This document shows positions 16,481-24,690 of a stretch of 64,000 bases of DNA, piece after piece; position 1 is the first letter of the stretch, and each line of letters begins with the position of its first letter. The DNA lies in assembly GCA_910579705.1 (NCBI GenBank), contig CAJTUI010000004.1:71089-135088 (forward strand). Reading direction: 5' to 3'. Under the pieces are notes generated by a model, which saw only the letters and a program-made list of their open reading frames with translations, did not search any database and was not told the DNA's origin. The position numbers were made by a program, and so were the translations under genes. The DNA comes from an uncultured Christensenella sp. (GTDB taxonomy: Bacteria > Bacillota > Clostridia > Christensenellales > Borkfalkiaceae).

Positions 16481-17587
16481 TTAACGCCTTTCTATGTCGT
16501 TTTCGACAATCTCTTCGGTCTCCGCGTCGAAAACGTACGACGAAACGTGCGGAACGTAGAAAGTGAACTCCGAATTCATTTCGGGCGTGCGGTGCGGGTT
16601 GACCTTCAAAATAACGTTGGTCTTCTCCTCTTCTCCCACCGTCGCGTACACGTTCGTAGTGTCGCCCAGAAGTTCGGTAAGCTCCACCTTCGACTTTACG
16701 CGGTAACAGGCCGGCGCGGAATCGAGCTTGACCGCCTCGGGCCTGAACGCGAAAATCACGTCCCTGCCCTCTATGCTCTTGACGTCCTTTACAACGGGCG
16801 TAAGGTCAATATCCAGCCCGAATTTGGTAATCTTTCCGTTCGTGACCGTGCCGCGGATAAAGTTCATAGGCGGCTCGCCTATGAATCCCGCGACAAACAG
16901 GTTGCGGGGATAGAAATAAAGCTCGTGCGGGGTGCCGATCTGCTGAACGTATCCGCCCGATTTCATAACGACAATCCTGTCCGACATTGTCATAGCCTCG
17001 GTCTGGTCGTGGGTTACGTAAATGGTGGTCGCGCCGACGGAGCGGTGTATCTGCCTTATCTCCGAACGCATAGTTACGCGCTGTTTCGCGTCCAGATTGG
17101 ACAGCGGTTCGTCCATAAGGAAGATGTTGACCTTTCTTATAAGCGCGCGGCCGACCGCAACGCGCTGGCACTGTCCGCCCGACAGCGCGCGCGGGAACCT
17201 TTCGAGGTAGTCTGTAAGGCCGAGTATCTTCGCGGTCGCCTGAACTTTCTCTTCTATAACGTCCGCGTCTATGCCTTCGAGCGTTAGCCCGAACGCCAGG
17301 TTTTCGTAGACTGTTAGGTGCGGATAGAGCGCGTAGGACTGAAACACCATTGCAATGCCCCTGTCGCGCGAGGACGTCTGGTTCGCGAGCTTGCCGTCTA
17401 TATAGAACTCGCCCGAGGTGATGTCTTCCAGCCCCGCAATCATTCTCAGCGTGGTGGATTTACCGCAACCCGAATCGCCTACAAGACAGATAAACTCGCC
17501 GTCCTTGATTTCCATATTGAAATCGTGAACCGCGTGGTAGCCGTTGGGATATACCTTGTTTACGTTTTTGAAAATAAGCTGTGCCAT
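16481..17587 (-). CDS. sugar ABC transporter ATPase, MsmX/UgpC type (second copy)
   Basis: 368 residues, standard length. Walker A GDSGCGKST (here Asp replaces the usual Pro after Gly), Q-loop VFQSYALYPH, signature LSGGQCQRVAVGRA, Walker B IFLMDEPLSNLDAKQR, H-loop YVTHDQTEA and C-terminal TOBE domain with FRPEAV. It sits inside the uronate catabolic operon with no permease beside it, so it probably energises importers encoded elsewhere, perhaps including the one at 5.3-10.2 kb. GGGGGAAA precedes the ATG. Confidence 0.92.
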   Translation of the reverse strand: MAQLIFKNVNKVYPNGYHAVHDFNMEIKDGEFICLVGDSGCGKSTTLRMIAGLEDITSGEFYIDGKLANQTSSRDRGIAMVFQSYALYPHLTVYENLAFGLTLEGIDADVIEEKVQATAKILGLTDYLERFPRALSGGQCQRVAVGRALIRKVNIFLMDEPLSNLDAKQRVTMRSEIRQIHRSVGATTIYVTHDQTEAMTMSDRIVVMKSGGYVQQIGTPHELYFYPRNLFVAGFIGEPPMNFIRGTVTNGKITKFGLDIDLTPVVKDVKSIEGRDVIFAFRPEAVKLDSAPACYRVKSKVELTELLGDTTNVYATVGEEEKTNVILKVNPHRTPEMNSEFTFYVPHVSSYVFDAETEEIVENDIERR

Positions 17588-17605
17588 AATTTTTCCCCCT
17601 TTGAA

Positions 17606-18475
17606 TTATCTCAGATCCGCGGTGGCAATGTTGTCCATATCGTCGTAGGTCTGGTTTTCGCCGCACATACCCCAGATAAACGTGTAGTTGTGCGTGCCTA
17701 CGCCGCTGTGAATGGACCAGCTGGGCGAAATAACCGCCTGCTCGTTATGAAGTATGACGTGCCTTGTTTCCTGCGGCGTGCCCATAAGGTGTATAACCGC
17801 CTCCGTTTCGGGCAGTTCGAAATACATATACACCTCCATTCTCCGCTCGTGCGTGTGGCTGGGCAGGGTGTTCCAGGCGCTGCCCTCGGCAAGCTCCGTC
17901 ATACCCATAGCAAGCTGACAGCTTTCGCACACGTCGCCGATTATGAACTGGTTTATAGTGCGCTTGTTTATGCCTTCGAGCGTGCCGAGATGCCTCTGCA
18001 CGCAATACCTGACCCCGTCGGGCGCGGCCTTGCCCTCTACGGGCTTGACTATCTTGACCGTGGGATAGGTCTTGTGCGCGGGGCTGGAATTGATATAGAA
18101 CTTGGCGGGCCTTGACGAATCTGCCGAAGAGAACTCCACTTCCCTTGTGCCCATACCAACATATATGCCTTCCTTGTGACCTATGTCGTAGACCTTGCCG
18201 TCAAGCTTTATCCTGCCCGCGCCGCCTATGTTGATAACGCCCAGCTCGCGCCGTTCGAGGAAGTACGCGGTTGCAAGCTCCTTGAACGTGCCGAGCGACA
18301 GAGTCTTTTTAACGGGCATTGCGCCGCCCGCAATTATCCTGTCCTGATGTGAATAGGTGAGAAGAATTTCGTCCGCCTCGAAGAGCCTGTTTATTACGTA
18401 CTTGTCCCTGAGGGTCTGCGTGTCGTAATGCTTGGAATCGTCGGGGTGGTTTGCGTATCTTATATCGAATTTCAT
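17606..18475 (-). CDS. kduI: 5-keto-4-deoxyuronate isomerase
   Basis: Converts 5-keto-4-deoxyuronate (DKI), the spontaneous product of unsaturated galacturonate, to 2,5-diketo-3-deoxygluconate. 289 residues, slightly longer than the E. coli enzyme. The zinc-binding cupin motif is seen as PSHTHERRMEVYMYFEL with the later HSGVGTHNY. It lies in the same operon as kdgK and uxaCBA; the next enzyme, KduD, is encoded at 21.6 kb. Presence of KduI implies pectate-lyase or unsaturated glucuronyl hydrolase products are also used. Confidence 0.95.
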   Translation of the reverse strand: MKFDIRYANHPDDSKHYDTQTLRDKYVINRLFEADEILLTYSHQDRIIAGGAMPVKKTLSLGTFKELATAYFLERRELGVINIGGAGRIKLDGKVYDIGHKEGIYVGMGTREVEFSSADSSRPAKFYINSSPAHKTYPTVKIVKPVEGKAAPDGVRYCVQRHLGTLEGINKRTINQFIIGDVCESCQLAMGMTELAEGSAWNTLPSHTHERRMEVYMYFELPETEAVIHLMGTPQETRHVILHNEQAVISPSWSIHSGVGTHNYTFIWGMCGENQTYDDMDNIATADLR

Positions 18476-18502
18476 AATTAACTCCTTGCGCCTTTCGGCC
18501 TG

Positions 18503-19345
18503 TCAGTTTATTTCGTCCCACACCCGCCTTATGAAATTGGCGCAGGGGACTATGTCTTCGCCCGTCGTTCCTTCGAGAACGAGAAAGGCGTCCTTGTCGT
18601 ACGACTTGATTGCTCCGAGAATTTTTTTAAAATCAAACAAACCTTTTCCTGGCGCGACCTGTTTAAGCTTGCCGTCCGAGTACACGCAGTCCTTTATATG
18701 AAACACGGTAATCCTGCCCGCAAAGGTTTTAAGCCCTTCGTCCAGAATGCTCAGATAGTCGTTATAGTTGGAGCCGTCCAGATAGTTGTATATGTCGAAA
18801 ATAATTTTTATGTTGTCCGCGGCGATTGCGTCTTGCGCGCGTTTCAGGGTCGCCACGTTCCAGCAGACGTGACCCGCCGCGCCTTCCATTCCCACGTACG
18901 CGCCCACACTCTTCGCGTAGCCCGCAAGCTCCGAGAATGTGGAAACCACCGTTTCCAGCGCCCCGTCCGTGCGGTTCATCGGGTTGTAAGTCCACTTGTC
19001 GTCGTTGAAACTTCCCGTTTCCGAACCCACCGTGTCGCAACCCAGCGTTTTGCAGTATTTCAAATAATCCTTGAATACCTGCTTGCCGCGCAAGACCTTT
19101 TCCGCGTTCGAATGCACGGGGTTGAAGTACGCGCCGACAAGCCCCACGGTTATGCCCGCGGCCGCGAGCGTTTCGCCGATAAGCGCGGCGTTGTCGCGGT
19201 TGAGCCCGCCCGCCTCGTACTTGATTTCGTCAATAAACTTGTACGCGACAAGCTGAACGGCGTCTATGTTGCACTCTTTGAGTCTTGAAACGGCCGCGTC
19301 CAGCCCCCTTACGCCGAGGTCGTGCGTGCGCAGAGCTATTTTCAC
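18503..19345 (-). CDS. sugar phosphate isomerase/epimerase-like TIM-barrel protein
   Basis: 280 residues of the xylose-isomerase-like/AP-endonuclease-2 TIM-barrel superfamily. Seen: start KIALRTHDLGVRG, GLVGAYFNPVH, ETGSF, ILFDIYN-like KIIFDIYNYLDG, VFHIKDCVYSDG and FLVLEGTTGEDIVP, which place the usual metal ligands. The substrate is unknown. It lies between kdgK (5-bp gap) and kduI (27-bp gap), so a uronate-derived ketose or sugar-acid substrate is likely, but that is inference. A hydroxypyruvate-isomerase-like or tagatose-3-epimerase-like activity cannot be told apart here. Confidence 0.82.
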   Translation of the reverse strand: MKIALRTHDLGVRGLDAAVSRLKECNIDAVQLVAYKFIDEIKYEAGGLNRDNAALIGETLAAAGITVGLVGAYFNPVHSNAEKVLRGKQVFKDYLKYCKTLGCDTVGSETGSFNDDKWTYNPMNRTDGALETVVSTFSELAGYAKSVGAYVGMEGAAGHVCWNVATLKRAQDAIAADNIKIIFDIYNYLDGSNYNDYLSILDEGLKTFAGRITVFHIKDCVYSDGKLKQVAPGKGLFDFKKILGAIKSYDKDAFLVLEGTTGEDIVPCANFIRRVWDEIN

Positions 19346-19349
19346 AAAC

Positions 19350-20381
19350 TTACCTCTGCACCCTGCCGGAGCCGTCGCCGCCCGCCAGCGTTTCCACTTC
19401 CTTGCGGGATACGAGGTTGAAGTCGCCGGGGATAGTGTGTTTGAGCGCGGACGCCGCCACGCCGAATTCCAGCGCGGACTTGAAATCCTTTCCGTCTAAA
19501 AAGCCCGTAATCACGCCGCCCGCGAACGAGTCGCCGCCGCCGACGCGGTCGACAATGGGGCTTATCCTGTAAGTTTTGGAATGATAGAACTCGCCCGTCT
19601 TGCCGTCGTAAATGCACGCCGACCAGCCGTTATCGGAGGCCGAATGGCTTACGCGCAGAGAGCTTACCGCATATTTGAAACCGAACTTTTCGACCATCTG
19701 CTCGAAAATTGACTTATAGCCCGCAAGTTCCAGCTCGCCGCTGGTGACGTCCGTCTTGCCGGGCTTGAACCCGAGCACAAGCTCCGCGTCCTCTTCGTTG
19801 CCGATACATACGTCTACGTATTTCATAAGCCCCGTCATAACCTTCTGGGCCTTCTCGCTCGACCAGAGTTTTTTACGGAAATTGAGGTCTACCGAAACGG
19901 TAACGCCGTGTTTTTTAGCCGCCTTCAACGCGTCCTCCGTGAGCTTCGCCGCGCTGTCCGAAACCGCGGGCGTGATACCCGTGAAGTGGAACCAGTCCGC
20001 GTCTGCGAAAATCGCGTCGAAATCGAAGTCGGCCGCGGTCGCCGTGGTGATAGACGAATGCGCCCTGTCGTATACGACTTTGGAAGGACGCATAGACGCG
20101 CCCGTTTCGAGGAAGTAAATGCCCAGCCTTTCGCCGCAACGCGCGATATGGCAGGTTTCCACGCCGTATTTCCTGAGCGCCGCAACCGCGCATTCGCCGA
20201 GCTCGTTATCGGGAACTGCGGTAACGAATTCCGCCCTGTGCCCGTAGTTAGCGCAGGACACGGCCACGTTCGCCTCGCCGCCGCCGTAGTTCACGTCAAA
20301 CTCGTCCGCCTGAATGAACTTTTCGTTGCCGGGGGTGGAAAGACGGAGCATAATCTCGCCCATAGTTACAATCTTTTTCAT
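19350..20381 (-). CDS. kdgK: 2-keto-3-deoxygluconate kinase (PfkB family)
   Basis: Phosphorylates KDG to KDPG. 343 residues. Seen: N-terminal GEIMLRLSTPGNEKF, the sugar-binding YGGGEANVAVSCANYG, SVDLNFRKKLWS, and the PfkB ATP/anion-hole signature DRVGGGDSFAGGVITGF near residue 285. First gene of the operon kdgK-isomerase-kduI-ATPase-uxaB-uxaA-uxaC; AAGGAG precedes the ATG and a TAGACA-N17-TATAAT promoter lies upstream. KDPG aldolase is not found in the window. Confidence 0.93.
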   Translation of the reverse strand: MKKIVTMGEIMLRLSTPGNEKFIQADEFDVNYGGGEANVAVSCANYGHRAEFVTAVPDNELGECAVAALRKYGVETCHIARCGERLGIYFLETGASMRPSKVVYDRAHSSITTATAADFDFDAIFADADWFHFTGITPAVSDSAAKLTEDALKAAKKHGVTVSVDLNFRKKLWSSEKAQKVMTGLMKYVDVCIGNEEDAELVLGFKPGKTDVTSGELELAGYKSIFEQMVEKFGFKYAVSSLRVSHSASDNGWSACIYDGKTGEFYHSKTYRISPIVDRVGGGDSFAGGVITGFLDGKDFKSALEFGVAASALKHTIPGDFNLVSRKEVETLAGGDGSGRVQR

Positions 20382-20461
20382 AATTTTTCTCCTTGATATT
20401 TATATATCCGTAATAGCACGGAATGTTTTTTATTGCGGTTTTCCCGAATTTTACCAGTTCC

Positions 20462-20490
20462 ATTATAGTTCCGCGCATAATCAATGTCTA
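20462..20490 (-). promoter_or_regulatory. uronate operon promoter
   Basis: On the minus strand TAGACA (20485-20490), 17-bp spacer, TATAAT (20462-20467), 81 bp upstream of the kdgK start. Direct repeats of CGGATATGT lie just upstream of the -35 box. Confidence 0.7.
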
Positions 20491-20499
20491 TTCACAAAA

Positions 20500-20529
20500 C
20501 GGATATGTTTATATATTTTTCGGATATGT
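20500..20529. repeat. CGGATATGT direct repeats, candidate regulator site
   Basis: CGGATATGT occurs at 20500-20508 and 20521-20529, exactly 21 bp apart (two helical turns), upstream of the kdgK -35 box. A related CGGATATAT occurs on the minus strand at 20402-20410 in the leader. The spacing and place suit an activator binding as a dimer; which regulator is unknown. Confidence 0.5.
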
Positions 20530-20571
20530 ATTGCTATTGAAAATTTTTCGGCATAATGCGACAAAAAACGC

Positions 20572-20614
20572 TTGACAATCTTTAAAGTCTGTGTTAAAAT
20601 TAGAATAATTCTAA
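20572..20614 (+). promoter_or_regulatory. perR promoter with perfect Per box
   Basis: TTGACA (20572-20577), 17-bp spacer, TAAAAT (20595-20600). The perfect 7-1-7 palindrome TTAGAATAATTCTAA (20600-20614) abuts the -10 box and matches the Per box consensus TTATAATNATTATAA at 13 of 15 positions. This predicts autorepression of the perR-rubrerythrin operon, relieved by peroxide. Confidence 0.85.
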
Positions 20615-20630
20615 AAAAGGTTTTGGGGAT

Positions 20631-20993
20631 ATGGGTAAGTACGCCAACGAAATTCTGAATCTGATTAATTCGTCCGATAACCATATGACTGCCGAGCAGG
20701 TTTTTTTCGAGCTGAAAAAGAGCCAGCCGAAAATTGTGCTGGCCTCGGTCTACAACAATTTAAACAGGTTGTCGGAGCAGGGCTCTATAAGGAAAATCTG
20801 TATGGACGGAGAGGCCGACAGATACGACAAGACCGACAGGCACGACCACCTTGTTTGCAGGCGTTGCGGTCGGCTTGCGGATTTCGGGTTTCAAGACCTT
20901 ACAGCACTGTTTGAAAAGCAATTGCGCGCGGACGTTATAGGATACGACCTGAAAGTATTCTACGTATGTCCCGAATGCAAAAACAAAAAATAA
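20631..20993 (+). CDS. perR: Fur-family peroxide regulator, PerR-like
   Basis: 120 residues, somewhat short for the family (usually 135-150). An N-terminal winged helix (VLASVYNNLNRLSEQGSI is the recognition region) is followed by the metal-binding part DKTDRHDHLVCRRCGRLADF and the C-terminal CPECK, giving the two CXXC zinc pairs and the His/Asp ligands. PerR rather than Fur or Zur is assigned from the Per box in its promoter and the rubrerythrin gene 14 bp downstream. Confidence 0.88.
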   Translation: MGKYANEILNLINSSDNHMTAEQVFFELKKSQPKIVLASVYNNLNRLSEQGSIRKICMDGEADRYDKTDRHDHLVCRRCGRLADFGFQDLTALFEKQLRADVIGYDLKVFYVCPECKNKK

Positions 20994-21007
20994 AAAGGAG
21001 TTACACA

Positions 21008-21547
21008 ATGGAAAACAAGTACAAGGGCACGCAGACCGAGAAAAATCTCGAAGCTGCTTTCGCGGGGGAATCGCAGGCAAGAAACAAGTACACTTACTTT
21101 GCGTCGGTTGCGAAGAAAGAGGGCTACGAGCAGATAGCCGCAATCTTCACCAAAACCGCCGATAACGAGAAGGAACACGCAAAGATGTGGTTCAAGGAAT
21201 TGCAGGGCATAGGCGACACCGCGCACAATCTCGAAGCCGCCGCAAACGGCGAGAATTACGAGTGGACGGATATGTACGAGGAGTTTGCAAAGACCGCCGA
21301 GGCCGAGGGTTTCAAGGCGCTTGCCGCCAAGTTCCGTATGGTCGCCGCAATCGAGAAACAGCACGAGGAAAGATACCGCGCTCTCTTGAAGAACGTCGAA
21401 ACTGCCGCGGTGTTCGAGAAGAGCGAAATCAAGGTCTGGGAATGCCGCAACTGCGGCCACGTGGTCGTAGGTAAAAAGGCGCCCGAGGCTTGCCCCGTTT
21501 GCGCGCACCCTCAAAGCTACTTCGAACTGCGCGAAGAGAACTATTAA
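21008..21547 (+). CDS. rbr: rubrerythrin
   Basis: Non-haem di-iron peroxidase that reduces hydrogen peroxide in anaerobes. 179 residues: a ferritin-like four-helix domain with paired EXXH/E motifs (FAGESQARNKY, ADNEKEHAKMW, IEKQHEERY) and a C-terminal rubredoxin-like domain with CRNCG and CPVC. The start is ATG 21008 behind AAGGAG; an in-frame upstream ATG lies inside perR. Co-transcribed with perR, which would derepress it under peroxide. Confidence 0.95.
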   Translation: MENKYKGTQTEKNLEAAFAGESQARNKYTYFASVAKKEGYEQIAAIFTKTADNEKEHAKMWFKELQGIGDTAHNLEAAANGENYEWTDMYEEFAKTAEAEGFKALAAKFRMVAAIEKQHEERYRALLKNVETAAVFEKSEIKVWECRNCGHVVVGKKAPEACPVCAHPQSYFELREENY

Positions 21548-21563
21548 TTTAACAAAAAAATAC

Positions 21564-21596
21564 GGGCGGGCGTTCCTGAATCGGGAACGCCCGCCC
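21564..21596. terminator. bidirectional terminator between rbr and kduD
   Basis: GGGCGGGCGTTCC and GGAACGCCCGCCC form a 13-bp stem with a 7-nt loop. On the minus strand it is followed by GTATTTTTTTG, a strong T-tract that would end the kduD operon; on the plus strand it follows rubrerythrin. Confidence 0.85.
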
Positions 21597-21601
21597 TGTC
21601 G

Positions 21602-22354
21602 TTATCTTGCAAGCCAGCCGCCGTCCACTGCCAGCGTAAAGCCGTTCACGTAGTCCGACGCGGCCGAGGCCAGAAACACCGCCGCGCCCTGTAAATCCTC
21701 GGGCTGTCCCCACCTGCCCGCGGGTATTCGCGCGAGTATATCCCCGCTCCTTTCCCCGTCCGCGCGCAGCTGCTCGGTGTTGTTGGTCGCCATATACCCG
21801 GGCGCTATCGCGTTCACGTTTATGCCGTACTTCGCCCATTCGTTGCAGAGCGTCATCGTAATCCCCTTAACCGCGGACTTCGACGCGGCGTACGAGGGAA
21901 CGCGTATCCCTCCCTGATAGGACAGCATAGACGCGATATTGATTATTTTGCCGCCCGACTTCTGTTGAAGGAAACGGCGCGCCACCGCCTGCGACAGGAA
22001 AAACACGGTTTTCAGGTTTACGTCCAGCACGCTGTCCCAGTCCTCTTCCGTAAAATCTATGCTGTCGCAACGCTTAATAATGCCCGCGTTGTTGACGAGT
22101 ATATCCACCCTGCCGAACTTTTCCACGGCCTGCGCGATTATAGAGGGAACAACTTTCAAATCGCTTAAATCGGCTATTACGTTATAAAAGTTTTCGCCCA
22201 GCATCTCCGCCGTTTCCGTGCTGGGCCGCCGCGAAACGCCGACGACTTTAGCCCCCGCCTCCGCATAGGCGCGGCATATTCCCTGCCCTAAGCCCGTGTT
22301 ACTGCCCGTGACTATTGCCACTTTTCCGTCAAGACGGAATTTGTCAAGTATCAT
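21602..22354 (-). CDS. kduD: 2-deoxy-D-gluconate 3-dehydrogenase / 2,5-diketo-3-deoxygluconate reductase
   Basis: Classical SDR that acts after KduI to give 2-keto-3-deoxygluconate. 250 residues. Seen: cofactor site TGSNTGLGQGI, NNAGIIKR, catalytic Ser/Tyr/Lys in NIASMLSYQGGIRVPSYAASK, and the C-terminal VNGFTLAVDGGW. The GIIKR and LSYQGGIRVPSYAASK stretches are typical of KduD. It closes the operon GH43-MATE-deacetylase-kduD, 3 bp after the deacetylase gene. Confidence 0.92.
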   Translation of the reverse strand: MILDKFRLDGKVAIVTGSNTGLGQGICRAYAEAGAKVVGVSRRPSTETAEMLGENFYNVIADLSDLKVVPSIIAQAVEKFGRVDILVNNAGIIKRCDSIDFTEEDWDSVLDVNLKTVFFLSQAVARRFLQQKSGGKIINIASMLSYQGGIRVPSYAASKSAVKGITMTLCNEWAKYGINVNAIAPGYMATNNTEQLRADGERSGDILARIPAGRWGQPEDLQGAAVFLASAASDYVNGFTLAVDGGWLAR

Positions 22355-22357
22355 ATT

Positions 22358-23212
22358 TCACCCCTTATCGAATAATATCTGCTTGCCCGCCGCAACGGCG
22401 TACACATTACCGCGTATCTCTACCCACACCGTCCGATACGACGGATTAAACACCCGCTCGCCGTCCATAGAAAATACCAGACTTTCGTATGCGCGCACGT
22501 ACTCGCGGATTTCCCCGTTGGTCGCAAACCACACGTCGCCGCTCTCTGAAATTCTCTCCGCCGCGCGTTCTATGACCTGCCAGTTCCCGTTGTCGTCAAA
22601 CTCGTAGCTGTGCCCCCAAACGTAAAAGAGCAGCGGCTCGCGGTGCTTGAACTCCCCGTCCGCCCGCGCGCTCAGGAACTTGTCCGTCAGCTCTTCGAAC
22701 TTCGGGTCGCCGTGGTGACAGGTCGGTTTCAGCCTCAGCCAGTCGCGCGGTATTGCGAACGAGTGCGAGGCCTCCGTCGTCCGCGCGTAGGTCACGCCCA
22801 GACTTCCGAGCACGGACACCACTTCGTCGTTGTAGGAATTATAGGCGTAAGCCATTCCGCGCACGATACGCCCGAACATATCTTCGAGATAAACGCGGTT
22901 CTGCACTATTTCGTTCACCGCCTCCGGCAGGGGCACCTTATCCAGAAATATGTGCCGCGCGCCGTGGAGCGCCACCTCGTGCACGCCGCCCTTGAAGGTT
23001 TCGTAGGTCGTCTGTCTGTCCATTCTGCCGTGCCAGTTTTCGCAGTCCCATAACAGCGAGTTGAGGTTGAAAGTCCCCTTCAAGCCGTATTTATCGAGGA
23101 TTGCGACAAGCTTTTTGTCCGCTTCCACCCCGTCGTCGTAGCTGAGCGTGAACGCTTTCGTCCTGCCCTGCGGAAAACGCATATATTTCTCTTCGTACAT
23201 CTGCCTGAACAT
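22358..23212 (-). CDS. polysaccharide deacetylase family protein (NodB fold)
   Basis: About 284 residues. The N-terminal NodB motif 1 is seen as KAFTLSYDDGVEADKKL with KYGLKGTFNLNS; later parts include EVALHGARH (metal His) and FYVWGHSYEFDD. There is no signal peptide, so a cytoplasmic sugar or oligosaccharide deacetylase is more likely than a cell-wall enzyme. The ATG at 23212 has GAGGTGAG upstream; the longer frame overlaps the MATE gene. The operon context (GH43, kduD) suggests removal of acetyl groups from imported plant oligosaccharides, an inference. Confidence 0.82.
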   Translation of the reverse strand: MFRQMYEEKYMRFPQGRTKAFTLSYDDGVEADKKLVAILDKYGLKGTFNLNSLLWDCENWHGRMDRQTTYETFKGGVHEVALHGARHIFLDKVPLPEAVNEIVQNRVYLEDMFGRIVRGMAYAYNSYNDEVVSVLGSLGVTYARTTEASHSFAIPRDWLRLKPTCHHGDPKFEELTDKFLSARADGEFKHREPLLFYVWGHSYEFDDNGNWQVIERAAERISESGDVWFATNGEIREYVRAYESLVFSMDGERVFNPSYRTVWVEIRGNVYAVAAGKQILFDKG

Positions 23213-23216
23213 AGGC

Positions 23217-24689
23217 TCACCTCTCCATAGCTTCCGCAACGGCGGCCTCGGCCAAGCGTTCGCACTCTCCGTAAGCGGGCGGGTTGAGAAGGCCCGAAGA
23301 ATTTTTCCATTTACCCGAGAGTATTCTTCCGCCGAAAAGCAGTGAGCGCATACACCAGTCCGTCACCATTCCTATCCACAGCCCGAGCGCGCCCAGCCTG
23401 AACCCCGCCCAGTCGCAGGTTAAAACGTAGCACAGCCCCACGCGCAGGAGTATCATCGAAAACACCGCCGCGACCATTACGTATTTCATATCCGAATTTG
23501 CCTTTAACACCGCAGGCGCGCCGAACGATAAAGGATAGGTCGCGAACTGTATGGAAAGGCAGAGGATAAGACACTTCCAGGCGATTGACCGCGCCTCGCC
23601 CGAGATATTGTAGAAATTTAGAAGCACAGGCGACAGCGCAAACGTGAACGCCACGCAACACGCATTGCCTATGTAAGCTATCGCCAACATTTTACGTATA
23701 TAGTATTTTACCTGCCCGACGTCGCCCGTGCCGACCGCCTGACCTATGACGGTGAGCATAGCCGTGTTGATGCCGTTGCCGACAATGGAACTGACGGTGT
23801 TTATATTGTACGCCACGGAGTTCGCCGAGGTCTGGAAATTGGTTATAACGCCGTTGACTTCCACGTTGTATATTTCAACCGAAATAAAAACTATGACCAG
23901 AATTTTACCGAGCTGGAAGAAACAGTTCTCTATACCGCTGGGTATGGCGAGCTTTAATATGCTTTTGAGTTTCTTTCCGTCGAAACGGAATTTCTGGAAA
24001 ATTCTTATTCTTACGAGGTTGCCCTTTCGCGACAGCAAAAACAGCGTGAAGAACGCGGGAAAGATACGCGCGATAAGCGTTGCAAGCGCCACGCCCGCGA
24101 TACCCATATTCAGCGCGTAGATAAACAGCGCGTTGAAACCTATGTTGATAAAAAAGCTGATTATGCCCGAAAGCATTGTGTTAAGGCTTTTGCGTTGCGC
24201 CCTCAAAAGCGCCGCGCAGGAATTAAACACGGCTATGAACGGGAACGCCGAGGCCGTGATGTAGAAATAGGTGTACGCGTTTTCCAGCGTTTCACTGCCC
24301 GCCGAACCGAACAGCAGATTTATGAGCTGGTGATTGAGCGACAGGCTGAACGCCGTAAGCGCAAGCGAAATGAGCAGGGTTATAACAAGCAACTGTTTCG
24401 CGCTCTTATTCGCCTCGTCCACCTTACCCGCGCCGAGGAATTGCGAGGTGATTACCGCGCCGCCCACGCCGAACGCGGTAAACAGATGTATTATGAGATT
24501 GGAAATCTGGTCCACGTCGGTAATCGCCGTCAGAATATCGTCGCCCGCGCCGCTCTTCGCGTACGAGGCCATAAGTCCGTCTATCATACCGAGCGACATA
24601 GACAGCGCCGATTCCACTACGATAGGGAATATCAGCATAAACAGCGCTTTACCCGTAAACAGATTGTATTTTTGTTTTGCTTTAACCAT
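23217..24689 (-). CDS. MATE family efflux transporter
   Basis: About 490 residues with 12 predicted helices and MatE hallmarks: ALFMLIFPIVVESALSMSLG at the start, AVITSQFLGAGKVDEANK after helix 3, and the second-half repeat AMLTVIGQAVGTGDVGQVK. The ATG at 24689 (MVKAKQKYNLFTGKAL) follows the GH43 stop by 1 bp; upstream in-frame codons lie in the GH43 gene. A cation-coupled exporter embedded in a carbohydrate operon is unusual; the substrate is not evident. Confidence 0.92.
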   Translation of the reverse strand: MVKAKQKYNLFTGKALFMLIFPIVVESALSMSLGMIDGLMASYAKSGAGDDILTAITDVDQISNLIIHLFTAFGVGGAVITSQFLGAGKVDEANKSAKQLLVITLLISLALTAFSLSLNHQLINLLFGSAGSETLENAYTYFYITASAFPFIAVFNSCAALLRAQRKSLNTMLSGIISFFINIGFNALFIYALNMGIAGVALATLIARIFPAFFTLFLLSRKGNLVRIRIFQKFRFDGKKLKSILKLAIPSGIENCFFQLGKILVIVFISVEIYNVEVNGVITNFQTSANSVAYNINTVSSIVGNGINTAMLTVIGQAVGTGDVGQVKYYIRKMLAIAYIGNACCVAFTFALSPVLLNFYNISGEARSIAWKCLILCLSIQFATYPLSFGAPAVLKANSDMKYVMVAAVFSMILLRVGLCYVLTCDWAGFRLGALGLWIGMVTDWCMRSLLFGGRILSGKWKNSSGLLNPPAYGECERLAEAAVAEAMER

Positions 24690-24690
24690 A

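Noticed and set aside
16481..17587. MsmX-like ATPase in the uronate operon as sign of a full transporter there
   Set aside because: No permease or binding-protein gene lies beside it; a shared ATPase is the simpler reading.
22358..23212. Peptidoglycan deacetylase for lysozyme resistance
   Set aside because: No signal peptide or membrane helix, and the operon is catabolic.
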